Source of the DNA: JAMZMI01 sp963848175
Lineage (GTDB): Bacteria > Bacteroidota > Bacteroidia > Cytophagales > Cyclobacteriaceae
Direction of reading: 5' to 3'
Length of the DNA: 64,000 nt
NCBI GenBank assembly: GCA_963848175.1
Contig: CAWKCO010000003.1
Span: forward strand, 434,001-498,000
Under the pieces are notes generated by a model. That model did not search any database and was not told the origin of the DNA. It saw only the letters and a list, made by a program, of their open reading frames with translations. The position numbers and the translations under genes are program-made. Shown in pieces: positions 17,196 through 26,249 of this stretch; position 1 is the stretch's first letter, and every line of letters starts with the position of its first letter.

Positions 17196-18068
17196 ATGAA
17201 AGCAGATCTGCTTATAGATACAAACTGTCAGTTGGGAGAGGGGCCTATGTGGCACTCCGCTTTGAATAAATTCTTTTGGGTAGATATAGAAAAAAGACAT
17301 ATTCATTCCTATTCACCCTCCACTCGAGAGCGAGAAAGTATGGAATGCGATTGCATGCCTGGGGCGATTGTGCCCATAGATAATACCCATTTTTTGGTAG
17401 CTTTTGAGGACGGTATAGCCGTATTGAACTGGGATGATAAATCAATTGTCTATCGCAATTCGCTTGGTAGCAATACCCCCATGGTTCGAGCCAATGATGG
17501 TAAATGCGATCCTAACGGAGATTTTTGGATTGGGACAATGCATTTAAATCTGGAGGTGGGAGCGGGTGCACTTTATCAAGTTAGTCCTGATTTTACTAGC
17601 GAATTAAAATTTCCACAACGCACCATTTCCAATGGCATAGCATGGTCTGCTGATGGCAAAACCATGTATTATATCGATACTTCTGAGCATAAGGTAAGAG
17701 CCTTTGACTTTGATCATGGCATGTTGGCAAATGAAAGAGATGTCATACATATGGATCCACGTCTGGGCGATCCGGATGGAATGACCATAGATACCGAGGA
17801 TAAGCTCTGGATAGCGCACTGGGGTGGTTTCTGCGTTCGTAGATGGGATCCTCTCAATGGAGAGATCATGGATGAAGTATCTGTAGCTGCGCCACACGTT
17901 ACATCTTGTTGTTTTGGAGGAGACGATCTTAACACATTATATATTACTACAGCCACTTCTGGGATGAGCCCCTCACAATTGCGTAAGCACCCTCAGAGTG
18001 GAGGGATATTCAGTATTGTGCCCGGAGTGAAAGGCACAAAAACACATTTTTTCAAAGCAAAGTTATGA
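17196..18068 (+). CDS. SMP-30/gluconolactonase family lactonase
   Basis: The 290-aa beta-propeller protein has the SMP-30 signatures: LGEGPMWHSALNKFFWVDI near the N terminus (metal-binding Glu), RANDGKCDPNGDFWIGTM in the middle (Asn and Asp ligands) and SNGIAWSADGKTMYYIDT, then DPDGMTIDTEDKLWIAHWGG (catalytic Asp). These enzymes open sugar lactones to aldonic acids with a divalent metal. It would connect a dehydrogenase (lactone maker) to the IlvD-type dehydratase (aldonate user) of the operon. It overlaps the next start by four bases. Confidence 0.92.
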   Translation: MKADLLIDTNCQLGEGPMWHSALNKFFWVDIEKRHIHSYSPSTRERESMECDCMPGAIVPIDNTHFLVAFEDGIAVLNWDDKSIVYRNSLGSNTPMVRANDGKCDPNGDFWIGTMHLNLEVGAGALYQVSPDFTSELKFPQRTISNGIAWSADGKTMYYIDTSEHKVRAFDFDHGMLANERDVIHMDPRLGDPDGMTIDTEDKLWIAHWGGFCVRRWDPLNGEIMDEVSVAAPHVTSCCFGGDDLNTLYITTATSGMSPSQLRKHPQSGGIFSIVPGVKGTKTHFFKAKL

Positions 18069-18814
18069 GTCAGTTTCATAATAAAGTAGCCATAGTTACG
18101 GGCGCAGGTTCGGGGATAGGATTGGCTATCGCTCAATCTTTGGCAAAGGCAGGTGCATCAGTGATGATTAGTGATATTAACCCGTCTCTGGTAAATGATT
18201 TTGTAAGCTCGGGTTTCGGGCAGGGCTATGCAGGAGATATGAGTAATATGTCCAGTATCAAGGAACTGGTTGCAGAGACCATCAAGGCTTTTGGTAAAAT
18301 TGACTTCTTGGTAGCCAATGCCGCCGTTACTCATTTTGCCTCCTTTCTGGAAATCACAGAGGAGGAGTATGATCACGTGGCTGACCTTAATCAAAAAGGT
18401 ACTTACTTTCTTACACAGCAATGCGCCAAGCAGATGAAAGCAAAAGGCGGAAAAATCGTACTCATTTCATCCAACATCAGTACCAGAGCCTACCCTAAGT
18501 TGGTGGCGTACAGCATGACCAAAGCTGCTATCAATATGATGGCCAGAAGCCTTGCTGCCGAACTAGCACCTCACAAAATCAATATAAATAGTGTAGCCCC
18601 AGGGCCAACAGCCACAGACCGCACCATCCAAGAAGTAAAAGACTACCACAAAGTGTGGGGAGATATTTTGCCTACAGGCAAGCCTGTGGAAGTAGAAGAT
18701 ATTGCTAATACCGTGCTTTTTCTGTTATCTGATGCTGCCCGTCAAATCAATGGGCAAACCCTTTTTGTAGATGGAGGATGGAATGGACTTGGTGTCATTC
18801 CTGATCTGAATTGA
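18065..18814 (+). CDS. Short-chain dehydrogenase/reductase (SDR)
   Basis: A classical 249-aa SDR. It has the NAD-binding motif TGAGSGIG (about residues 13-20), the NAA(V) motif (about 90), catalytic Ser in ISSNIS, the YSMTK motif (about 154-158) and a C-terminal GQTLFVDGGW. In non-phosphorylative sugar pathways of the diketo-hydrolase type, an SDR oxidises C4 of the 2-keto-3-deoxy acid; with the FAH hydrolase two genes downstream this is a plausible role. An upstream aldose dehydrogenase role is the alternative. It overlaps the lactonase gene by four bases. Confidence 0.92.
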   Translation: MSQFHNKVAIVTGAGSGIGLAIAQSLAKAGASVMISDINPSLVNDFVSSGFGQGYAGDMSNMSSIKELVAETIKAFGKIDFLVANAAVTHFASFLEITEEEYDHVADLNQKGTYFLTQQCAKQMKAKGGKIVLISSNISTRAYPKLVAYSMTKAAINMMARSLAAELAPHKININSVAPGPTATDRTIQEVKDYHKVWGDILPTGKPVEVEDIANTVLFLLSDAARQINGQTLFVDGGWNGLGVIPDLN

Positions 18815-18834
18815 AACAACTTAACCCCAATATT

Positions 18835-20175
18835 ATGAATGCACCCATCAATAAGAATCGATTGTTTCTTGCCAGTAGTTTAGCACTTTTGGTCACTTCT
18901 TTGTCCTTTGCTATTCGCGCAAAAGTGGAATTTGTCTTCGGCCATGATTATGGTTTGACAAAGGAGGAAATTGGTTGGTCTTTTGGTCCTGCGTTTTGGG
19001 GTTTCACCATTGCCATGTTTGCTGGCGGAATGATCATCGATATTGTGAAAACCAAACGAGTGATTTGGGGCGCGTTTTTCTTGCACGTCATTGGCTTGAC
19101 CATGCTTGTGATGTCTCAGGATAAAACCCTGCTTTTTCTTTCCAATATTTTTATTGGCTTGGCCAATGGAAGTATTGAGGCTGCTTGCAATCCAATGATT
19201 GCTACCATTTATCCCAATGATAAAACCAAAATGCTCAATCGATTCCATGTGTGGTTTCCTGGGGGAATAGTCATTGGAGGCATTTTGTCTTGGTTGCTGA
19301 TGGACAATTTGGGTATTTCGTGGCAGGTGCTTACCGCCTTACTTTTTATTCCATTAGGGATTTATGGCTATTTATTTTTTGGCCAGACTATACCAGATAC
19401 CGAGCGAGTGATAAGTGGAGCATCCTACAAGCAAATGGTTAAAAATGTTGCTGCACCATATACCATCATTATCATAGTTTCTGCTATGATTCTTATAGCC
19501 AGTGTGCCAGGTTGGAGCAGTGTACTGTCAGGCAATAATGTCTACTATTTGGCAATAGCTTTAATGGTGAGTCTGGCCGTAGAAGCAAAAGTGATCAATA
19601 AAATGACGCTTCTCTTCCCGTTCATGTTTTTGTGTATGTTTCTTACCGCCTCCACCGAATTGGGTACAAACCAATGGATCAATGCACTATTAGAAAATAG
19701 CGGAATGAACCCGATGCTGATTTTGGTATTAATTAGTGGGCTGATGGCCGTAGGTCGTTATTTTGCTGGCCCGGTCATTCATAGGCTGCATCCCAGTGGT
19801 GTTTTATTTGGCTCTGTGGTGTTATCTTTTTTAGGCTTAATAAGTCTAAGTTATGCCGAAAGCACTTTTGCAACTTTGGCGGCAGCCCTTGTTTTTGCTC
19901 TGGGCGTATGTTATTTGTGGCCCACAATGTTGGGTTTTGTGGCTGAGTACATTCCTAAAAGTGGGGCGTTGGGATTAGCCATCTTGGGCGGCACAGGTAT
20001 GGTGGCCACTTCGCTTGTGTTACCAATAATGGGTTCTTCTATAGATGTAGATGGTGCGCAGCTCACATTGCGCTCCATGTCTGTTTTACCTCTCATTTTG
20101 ATTGTGCTTTTCCTTGGGTTATTCATTTTCATGAAATTCAAATACTCAAGAAAAGACAATGATTTGGCTCAATAA
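18835..20175 (+). CDS. MFS sugar transporter
   Basis: The protein (446 aa from the ATG at 18835; a TTG at 18811 would add eight residues) is a 12-helix major facilitator. Helices alternate with short loops, for example around AFWGFTIAMFAGGMIIDIV and the inner-loop motif after it. Several residues recall the FucP/sugar-proton symporter group, including an early acidic/charged first loop (HDYGLTKEEIGWSFGPA). It is expected in the inner membrane and probably imports the substrate of the operon. The loop between helices 6 and 7 appears to be around residues 195-215. Confidence 0.88.
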   Translation: MNAPINKNRLFLASSLALLVTSLSFAIRAKVEFVFGHDYGLTKEEIGWSFGPAFWGFTIAMFAGGMIIDIVKTKRVIWGAFFLHVIGLTMLVMSQDKTLLFLSNIFIGLANGSIEAACNPMIATIYPNDKTKMLNRFHVWFPGGIVIGGILSWLLMDNLGISWQVLTALLFIPLGIYGYLFFGQTIPDTERVISGASYKQMVKNVAAPYTIIIIVSAMILIASVPGWSSVLSGNNVYYLAIALMVSLAVEAKVINKMTLLFPFMFLCMFLTASTELGTNQWINALLENSGMNPMLILVLISGLMAVGRYFAGPVIHRLHPSGVLFGSVVLSFLGLISLSYAESTFATLAAALVFALGVCYLWPTMLGFVAEYIPKSGALGLAILGGTGMVATSLVLPIMGSSIDVDGAQLTLRSMSVLPLILIVLFLGLFIFMKFKYSRKDNDLAQ

Positions 20176-20318
20176 TTCGATAAGCCAGTTGACTTATTTA
20201 TGTGAGTAGTTGAGTACGCGGCAAAGAATTTTATTAAAACTGATGGCATCATCCTAAAAGCAAAGGGGATGATTTACCACAAGCATTGAAATAGATTTTA
20301 TTACTAGATTAAACGAAG

Positions 20319-21164
20319 ATGAAACTTATAAGATTTGGAGAGATTGGCAATGAAAAGCCAGGAGTTTTGACTGATGGTGTGAGGAGAGATTGTTCTCAGC
20401 ATTTCACCGACTGGAATCAAGATTTTTTTAACAATGGAGGAATTGAGAAATTAAAAAGCATTGTAGATAGTAGTGGAGCGAAGCTTCCTGAGGTAGATCA
20501 AAATGCCCGATGGGCAAATTGTGTGGCCAAGCCAGCGATGATCCTGTGCATCGGGCTGAACTATGCCGATCATGCCAAAGAGGCAAACATGGAGCTCCCA
20601 AAAGAGCCATTGGTTTTCGGCAAAGCCAGCAATACCATTACCGGCCCTTATGATGATGTGGTAATCGCGAAGAGCGCAACCAAAGTGGATTACGAAGTGG
20701 AGCTGGGAGTGGTTTTGGGTAAAGATGTTTTTGAACTAGCCAGTGAAGAAGCTGCACAAGAGGCTATTGCAGGCTACTGTGCGGCCAATGACTTGTCTGA
20801 GCGAGCATTTCAACTTGAGCGTGGAGGTCAGTGGATCAAAGGAAAATCATGTCCAGGTTTTTGTCCAGTGGGGCCATACTTAGCCACTCCAGATGAAATT
20901 AAAGATGTTTTTAATTTGAGTATGAAACTGAATGTAAATGGTGATGTGCGCCAAAATGGAAACTCCAGCACGATGGTATTTCAGCCTGCATATACCATTT
21001 ATTATTTATCACAGTTCATGAAACTGGAAGCTGGAGATATCATTCTTACGGGCACACCTCCAGGAGTAGGAATGGGCATGGATCCAAAAACTTACCTCAA
21101 AGCTGGAGATCTTGTTGAACTTTCTATTGAAGGACTGGGAAGTCAAAAAACCAAGTTTGTGTAA
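20319..21164 (+). CDS. Fumarylacetoacetate hydrolase (FAH) family enzyme, candidate 2,4-diketo-3-deoxy sugar-acid hydrolase
   Basis: The 281-aa protein has the FAH core: CIGLNYADHAKE (about residue 73), VDYEVELGVVLGKD (metal-binding Glu residues, about 125), NDLSERAFQ (Asp ligand) and a C-terminal LTGTPPGVGMG. The family cleaves C-C bonds of beta-diketo acids; close relatives hydrolyse 2,4-diketo-3-deoxy-L-fuconate or rhamnonate to pyruvate and lactate. With the dehydratase, SDR and lactonase it would complete such a route, giving pyruvate plus glycolate (pentose) or lactate (6-deoxyhexose). A 143-bp gap separates it from the transporter gene. Confidence 0.9.
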   Translation: MKLIRFGEIGNEKPGVLTDGVRRDCSQHFTDWNQDFFNNGGIEKLKSIVDSSGAKLPEVDQNARWANCVAKPAMILCIGLNYADHAKEANMELPKEPLVFGKASNTITGPYDDVVIAKSATKVDYEVELGVVLGKDVFELASEEAAQEAIAGYCAANDLSERAFQLERGGQWIKGKSCPGFCPVGPYLATPDEIKDVFNLSMKLNVNGDVRQNGNSSTMVFQPAYTIYYLSQFMKLEAGDIILTGTPPGVGMGMDPKTYLKAGDLVELSIEGLGSQKTKFV

Positions 21165-21200
21165 TTGAAAACTTGGTAGGTTTTAATATTGCCATAATAA

Positions 21201-21246
21201 CAAAGAGTCTCAATCATTTCAATGGTTGAGACTCTCTTTGTGTCTG
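21201..21246 (+). terminator. Intrinsic terminator after the catabolic operon
   Basis: A long stem (CAAAGAGTCTCAA at 21201-21213 with TTGAGACTCTCTTTG at 21226-21240, one base unpaired) follows the FAH gene by about 36 bases, with a modest T-rich tail. It marks the end of the catabolic unit. The rest of the gap to 21490 is AT-rich and I see no gene in it. Confidence 0.8.
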
Positions 21247-21490
21247 TATTGTTCAATTGAGTTTGAAACGAACGGAGCTTGCAAAAAAGAGGTTTGTTTT
21301 ATCTCCTAGGTTTATATCGGTATAGGACGTTTTTTCATTGGATGAATAGTTTGAGCTGATCATTTACATAACCTCAAATGCGATCATAATCACTACGCTC
21401 AGTTTTTTTGCCTTTTTGTCAATCAATTGGGGTCGGTATAAGACTTTTGGGTAACTTTTAAATAAAAATCAAAGGTCTATCCAGTGTTGG

Positions 21491-22324
21491 TTAGCCCAAA
21501 TCAGAGGAATTGGTGATGTTTGAAACATGAAACTGGTCTAGTTGAATCTTGGCGTTTGCTCTATACATATGTTTTAGGGGGACATTGCCTATGAAGCTCG
21601 CCCAAAGTGTAAACGTACTGGGAGGTCCAATTAAATAATCGCATAAACTCATGACATGTTGATCGATGTACCACTTGTGCGATGAAATAAAAAGATCATC
21701 TGAGGATGGGATGTTCACTGTTTCATTTGAGAACAGGATGAATAGTATTGGCTTTTCTGATTCTTTATGGAAGGTGTTTTTTAAGGAATGAATCCAGTTG
21801 AGATAATCCTCATTACTGTAATAGTAAATGCCCTCATTATATTGTTGATAGTCACCCCGCCTGATATGTATACCAATGATTGTTTTTTGGTTTTTTTCGT
21901 GTTTGATTTTTTCTACAAGAGAATTGCTGACCAGATATTTTTTCTTGAGGCTGTATTTTCTTCTTAATAGATTTTGGTGTTTGAGAACAAGCTCCTTTGA
22001 TCTAAAATAGAATCCTTTAACTAAAATGATGTTTTTACTTTTGATGAGCTCATTAAGTATTCTATCATTTTGATCATCTTCTTTGTTGAAATCTAGATGT
22101 TTAATTTTCTCACTATCAAATTGCTTTACACTCCAATAAATGAATCTTGAAAGTTTGCCAGGTTTCCTTGCTGGTGCGCAATACAGATTTGCTAAGTCAT
22201 CTAAATCTTGATTGTAAAAATGAACTCCATTTTCAATGCACCAGGCTTCCAAATGGGCATTCTGGATGAGTCTGTTACTATGATTTCCTGCTCTTTTGGT
22301 TAGAATGACGTTTGGTTCTAACAT
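21491..22324 (-). CDS. GT11-type glycosyltransferase (alpha-1,2-fucosyltransferase-like)
   Basis: The 277-aa protein contains HIRRGDY (residues 153-159), the GDP-fucose-contacting motif of GT11 and related GT-B fucosyltransferases, a starting G/N motif (GNHSNRLIQNA) that resembles the GGLGNQLFQ motif, and a late DYLIGPPSTFTLWASF motif typical of the family. It is cytoplasmic with no membrane segment. It lies just downstream of the Wzi-like gene on the same strand (14-base gap). It would add fucose or a similar deoxysugar to a surface glycan. It starts the polysaccharide locus. Confidence 0.85.
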   Translation of the reverse strand: MLEPNVILTKRAGNHSNRLIQNAHLEAWCIENGVHFYNQDLDDLANLYCAPARKPGKLSRFIYWSVKQFDSEKIKHLDFNKEDDQNDRILNELIKSKNIILVKGFYFRSKELVLKHQNLLRRKYSLKKKYLVSNSLVEKIKHEKNQKTIIGIHIRRGDYQQYNEGIYYYSNEDYLNWIHSLKNTFHKESEKPILFILFSNETVNIPSSDDLFISSHKWYIDQHVMSLCDYLIGPPSTFTLWASFIGNVPLKHMYRANAKIQLDQFHVSNITNSSDLG

Positions 22325-22338
22325 CTTGGTATATGAAT

Positions 22339-23829
22339 TTACTTTAGCTTGTATATGGCTTGTATACTAACATATAAGTTTGTCTCATGATTATAGAATA
22401 CATAATATCTGTTGTGGTTCTTGCTGTAAAGAAGCTCCAAGGATAGAGCGATTTTTGTTAGATCTATTTGATAAAATGAACCGATACTGTACTCTATGTC
22501 GTGTAGTCTTCTGTCTTTGATATTTACTGCAAAATAATCTTTGTTATGCTCTATTCGTTGAGCTCCAAGGCCAAACACATGGTTTCGGTGAAGGTATTTT
22601 ACCTGTAACATATCACTATTGGCTCCTGGGCCTATCCCCGCCCCAAGTAGTTGCCCTCTGTTGGTATATCCTTGGTGATTGACAGAGTGAACATAAAATG
22701 TTGGTTCAGCTCGCCACATATAAGTGTGATTTCGAGACAGGTTTGTGTGCTCATAGGTAATATTTAACTGATCCTCATTTTTGAATTGTGTATATTTTTC
22801 AAAGCCTAAAGTGTAAGCTCTGCTATGTTCTGGTTCGATCCATTTGTAGGCTCCTCCATAATCATTGAAGGCAAATTCCAGATAGGCTCTAAACCCAACT
22901 TCAGGAAACTTCCATTCCATAGTAGCAGAGGCGATTTGATCAAACTGTCCATTGAAAGTAGCTGTGTCCAATACTTTTATAACAGAGACAAGGTCTTGTG
23001 CACTAAAACGGCCAGTTTCTTTGTATAAAGCTTTATTAAAACCAAGGGTCAAGTTTTCTAGAAATGGGGGAGTATACGCCAAAAAGAGACCATTGAAATA
23101 GCTTGTATTATTTCCGGTGTTATTGTCAAAATAATCAGATTCAGTTAGTAATCCTATCAGAAAGTTAGCTTCTAATTTTCCTAATGCTACATTTTTTATT
23201 TTTAGATTTAGAGGGTTACTTCCTATACGAAAATGCGGAAACCCACTTCCTTGTCTACCTAAAATAATGGGATTGAACACTGATGGCCCGACAGAGTAGT
23301 TTTGAGTGGATACACTAGAGAGGAATTTGCCTAACTGTAGTTTTATCTCACTCTGGCCTGGGTGAAAAGCGGCAAATGAATCGCCTCCATACCTTTGTAC
23401 CCAGTCAATTCCACCCCCTAAGCCTCCTGTATACTGGTAGCCATACGGACTTATACTGCTATTTGCTTGTGGAGCAAGGTCAAAACTTAAGTTTTGAGAG
23501 TGGTATATAACAGGATAAAATGTGTAGGACAGTACACCTAGTTTTCCACTAGCACCTAAGTGTAGCTCTGATGTCACTCCTTTGCCTTTCCAGACTGGTC
23601 CGTCATTCAAGCCTCTGGGATAGTTACTATTTACACTCACCCTGGCTTGTGGGTTGATTAATGAAAATGCTTTTTCTTCATTATTATTTACAGAGGAATG
23701 AAATGCCAGGGTGGAACTGTCATTGTAAATATCGAAAGGTTTAAAAAAACTACCAGGAGCAGATACCTGACCATGACTCATTAGGTGGAAAAGTATTAAG
23801 CAGAAAGTTGAAGTGTATTTAATTTTCAT
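22339..23829 (-). CDS. Capsule assembly Wzi-like outer-membrane protein
   Basis: The 496-aa protein starts with a signal peptide (cut near SHGQVSA) and then has a long stretch of alternating strands typical of an 18-strand beta-barrel. Features shared with the Wzi/capsule-assembly family include an N-terminal repeated NPQARVSVNSNYPRGLNDGPVW region and GDSFAAFHPGQSEIKLQLGKF in the first third. Wzi helps attach capsular polysaccharide at the cell surface. Its place at the head of a glycosyltransferase cluster supports a capsule or exopolysaccharide product. Confidence 0.82.
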   Translation of the reverse strand: MKIKYTSTFCLILFHLMSHGQVSAPGSFFKPFDIYNDSSTLAFHSSVNNNEEKAFSLINPQARVSVNSNYPRGLNDGPVWKGKGVTSELHLGASGKLGVLSYTFYPVIYHSQNLSFDLAPQANSSISPYGYQYTGGLGGGIDWVQRYGGDSFAAFHPGQSEIKLQLGKFLSSVSTQNYSVGPSVFNPIILGRQGSGFPHFRIGSNPLNLKIKNVALGKLEANFLIGLLTESDYFDNNTGNNTSYFNGLFLAYTPPFLENLTLGFNKALYKETGRFSAQDLVSVIKVLDTATFNGQFDQIASATMEWKFPEVGFRAYLEFAFNDYGGAYKWIEPEHSRAYTLGFEKYTQFKNEDQLNITYEHTNLSRNHTYMWRAEPTFYVHSVNHQGYTNRGQLLGAGIGPGANSDMLQVKYLHRNHVFGLGAQRIEHNKDYFAVNIKDRRLHDIEYSIGSFYQIDLTKIALSLELLYSKNHNRYYVFYNHETNLYVSIQAIYKLK

Positions 23830-23924
23830 TGCATAGCTGTTAATGATTGCAAATTAAAGCAATCCTCGATTAACCATGTAGTATTATTGTGATGACAATA
23901 ACTTATGAGAATATCCAGAATTAA

Positions 23925-24773
23925 ATGACTCAAAATAAGAGGAGGCACTTTTTAATTTATACCACAGCCAATGAAACTGATTTTGTGGTTGATTATGTCA
24001 ATATTAAGAGAATGTGTAAGCATCACCCTGGAGTAGTCAAAGTTGAAGTTGTATTCGTAGTGAGTGAGGTTGATAATGAAGGTCAAAGAGACATCATAGC
24101 TATTGAATCTTTGAGAAGAATAGTTGAGGCTAGTAAATGGCTAGAATGGAGAGGAGTTATTTACAAATCGAATATTGGTAGGGACTTTAGTTCCGCACAG
24201 ATGGGCTTGCGCGAGATATCAAAGGTAGCTTCAGATCAAGATGTTGTTATGGTTCGTAACAGAAGTGCTTATGGTCCCTTTACTGATAATTGGTTTTCTA
24301 AATATTTGACATATTTTGAGTCCGATAAATCCTTTGGCTTGATTGGTAATACCATTAACCAGAGTGGTCACCCTGATTTGGAGTATGCTGCTGACGATAT
24401 CACCTGTCACATACAGACCTATTTATATCTTAGTTCTTTCGCTATATTAAAGACAATAATCGAGGACTTTCCTGGAGCTACAGAAGTAGACAGGTTGCAG
24501 TTAATCAACAATGGAGAGTTGAAACTGAGTCGGGAGATTATGGCTAAAGGGTTTAACATAGGATGTCTCCAATGGCCAAAGTTTTCTTTTGGTGATCTGT
24601 TTTATTATTATCCAGAATTACCACAGGGCGACATTAAGTATGCAGTTCTAGGATTGCCTTTCGAGCATCGACACAGCAAAATAGCCTATGTTAACAAACG
24701 ACTAAAAAGAAAATGGAGATGGATTAGAACAATCTATCTCCTGCGCATGAAATTTATACCTCATAGTGATTAG
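23925..24773 (+). CDS. Putative glycosyltransferase-like protein, rhamnan-synthesis (RgpF)-like
   Basis: The 282-aa protein has YKSNIGRDFSSAQMGLREIS followed by VVMVRNRSAYGPF, a pattern like that of RgpF/DUF616-type proteins which handle polysaccharide chain synthesis. There is no signal peptide or clear membrane segment. It has its own upstream region divergent from the Wzi-like gene (about 95 bp). Its 3' end overlaps the convergent hypothetical gene by four bases. Sugar and linkage cannot be inferred. Confidence 0.6.
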   Translation: MTQNKRRHFLIYTTANETDFVVDYVNIKRMCKHHPGVVKVEVVFVVSEVDNEGQRDIIAIESLRRIVEASKWLEWRGVIYKSNIGRDFSSAQMGLREISKVASDQDVVMVRNRSAYGPFTDNWFSKYLTYFESDKSFGLIGNTINQSGHPDLEYAADDITCHIQTYLYLSSFAILKTIIEDFPGATEVDRLQLINNGELKLSREIMAKGFNIGCLQWPKFSFGDLFYYYPELPQGDIKYAVLGLPFEHRHSKIAYVNKRLKRKWRWIRTIYLLRMKFIPHSD

Positions 24774-25159
24774 AAGAAGTGCTTCTCTTCGAAGACCAAG
24801 CCAACTTCATTATTGTTCCCTTCGTCCCACATATATTCATACTCGATACCTTTTTTCTCAATAACGTACTCTATTTCCCAGTGCTTGTCTTTCACAATAT
24901 ACGGTTTTCTTCCATTATATACTTTTATAACAACTTCATCGACTTCATTGGTTAAGTATGAGCCTAAATATAAAGTCTTTTCACCTTTAAAGTCAGGGTT
25001 GCTATCTATCACTCCAGATGTATAAACCAGAGAGTCGTTAACAATAATGTCTACTTTGTTATCTATGCGGTGGAAGCGTATTAAATAATCTTTTTCTTTA
25101 TAATCGGGGTTTTGCATGAATAATAATGTATTAACTATTAAGGCTAAGAATGTCCACAT
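24770..25159 (-). CDS. Small membrane-anchored hypothetical protein (129 aa)
   Basis: I do not recognise a family. The N terminus (MWTFLALIVNTLLFMQ) is a short hydrophobic segment that could be an anchor or uncleaved signal. The rest is polar, rich in charged and aromatic residues with several strand-like stretches (YIVKDKHWEIEYVIEKK), suggesting a small beta-rich extracytoplasmic domain. It converges on the preceding glycosyltransferase-like gene. Base composition matches its neighbours in the polysaccharide locus. Confidence 0.6.
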   Translation of the reverse strand: MWTFLALIVNTLLFMQNPDYKEKDYLIRFHRIDNKVDIIVNDSLVYTSGVIDSNPDFKGEKTLYLGSYLTNEVDEVVIKVYNGRKPYIVKDKHWEIEYVIEKKGIEYEYMWDEGNNNEVGLVFEEKHFF

Positions 25160-25307
25160 AATTATTGTTTTTTTTTACTGTTTTGAAAGTTTACCAGACA
25201 AAGCTAGATCAATCACTCTTGGGAGAAGAATGAACCAAAATTCTTGAACATAAATAGTGCCAACAGTGATTGATAATCACGGTTATCTTTGCTTCAAGAT
25301 ATAAACA

Positions 25308-26213
25308 ATGAGTAGAACCATAATTACTATCATAATCAGCTTTAATGGATCGAAGTGGATCGAGAAGTGTCTTCAAAGTCTTAGAAATTCCGCGGTAGAG
25401 ACGGATGTGCTGATAATAGATAATGGATCTACAGACCAGACTGTAGAGCTTATTCAGCAACACTTTTCAGAGGTCACTTTAGTTCAGTCTAAGGAGAACC
25501 TTGGTTTTGGTGCTGCAAATAATATGGGTATACAAATGGCTCTTGATAACCAATATGAGTATTTTTTTCTGCTCAATCAGGACACTTGGGTAGAGGATGA
25601 AACTATTGGCGTGCTACATGATTCTATCATTAATAACCCAGAATTTGGAATAATTTCTCCGGTTCATTTGAATGGCCAATCTTCTGCTCTGGATAGAAAC
25701 TTTGAGTGGTATATGCGTGAAGAGATTGTGCCTGGTCTATTAGAAAACTTGCATGAGGGTACTTTAGATAAGGTCTTGCATGAAGTCCCTTTTGTGAATG
25801 CTGCAGCATGGATGATATCTAGATCATGTGTGATTAATGTTGGTAAGTTTCACCCGATGTTTTATCACTATGGAGAGGATGATAACTATGTGCATCGTGT
25901 TTTGGCGGCTGGATACAAAGTCGGAGTGCAGCCTATCGTGACGATTTGTCATGATAGGGAGTATAGAGATGAATCACTTCACCCAGATGATTTTGAAAAG
26001 TTGTTGTACAAAGATTTGGCATTATACCTACTCAATCCAGCTGTAGGATGGACTTTCAGGGATTATAAAAGGCACGTAAAAAAACGTGTAAAACTGTATC
26101 GGGATAGAACAGGTTCGGCTAGAAATAGAGCCAATATTGATGGGCTTAGGTTGGCTATGATGGTTTATTTCAAAAGCAGGAAGTATTATGATCTTAAATT
26201 TGAAATCAAGTAA
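25308..26213 (+). CDS. GT2 family glycosyltransferase
   Basis: The GT-A fold is evident: ITIIISFNGSKWIEKCL at the N terminus, VLIIDNGSTDQTVELI for the UDP/dTDP-sugar site, NLGFGAANNMGI, and FLLNQDTWVEDET holding the metal-binding acidic motif (about residue 95). A later HYGEDDNYVHRV stretch supplies acceptor-binding or catalytic residues (about 187). At 301 aa it is a single-domain cytoplasmic enzyme that resembles rhamnosyltransferase-type GT2 proteins. It is the first of a run of four co-oriented transferase genes. Confidence 0.88.
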   Translation: MSRTIITIIISFNGSKWIEKCLQSLRNSAVETDVLIIDNGSTDQTVELIQQHFSEVTLVQSKENLGFGAANNMGIQMALDNQYEYFFLLNQDTWVEDETIGVLHDSIINNPEFGIISPVHLNGQSSALDRNFEWYMREEIVPGLLENLHEGTLDKVLHEVPFVNAAAWMISRSCVINVGKFHPMFYHYGEDDNYVHRVLAAGYKVGVQPIVTICHDREYRDESLHPDDFEKLLYKDLALYLLNPAVGWTFRDYKRHVKKRVKLYRDRTGSARNRANIDGLRLAMMVYFKSRKYYDLKFEIK

Positions 26214-26249
26214 GTCTTCTATTGAAATTGTACTATTATCTTTGGCCAG

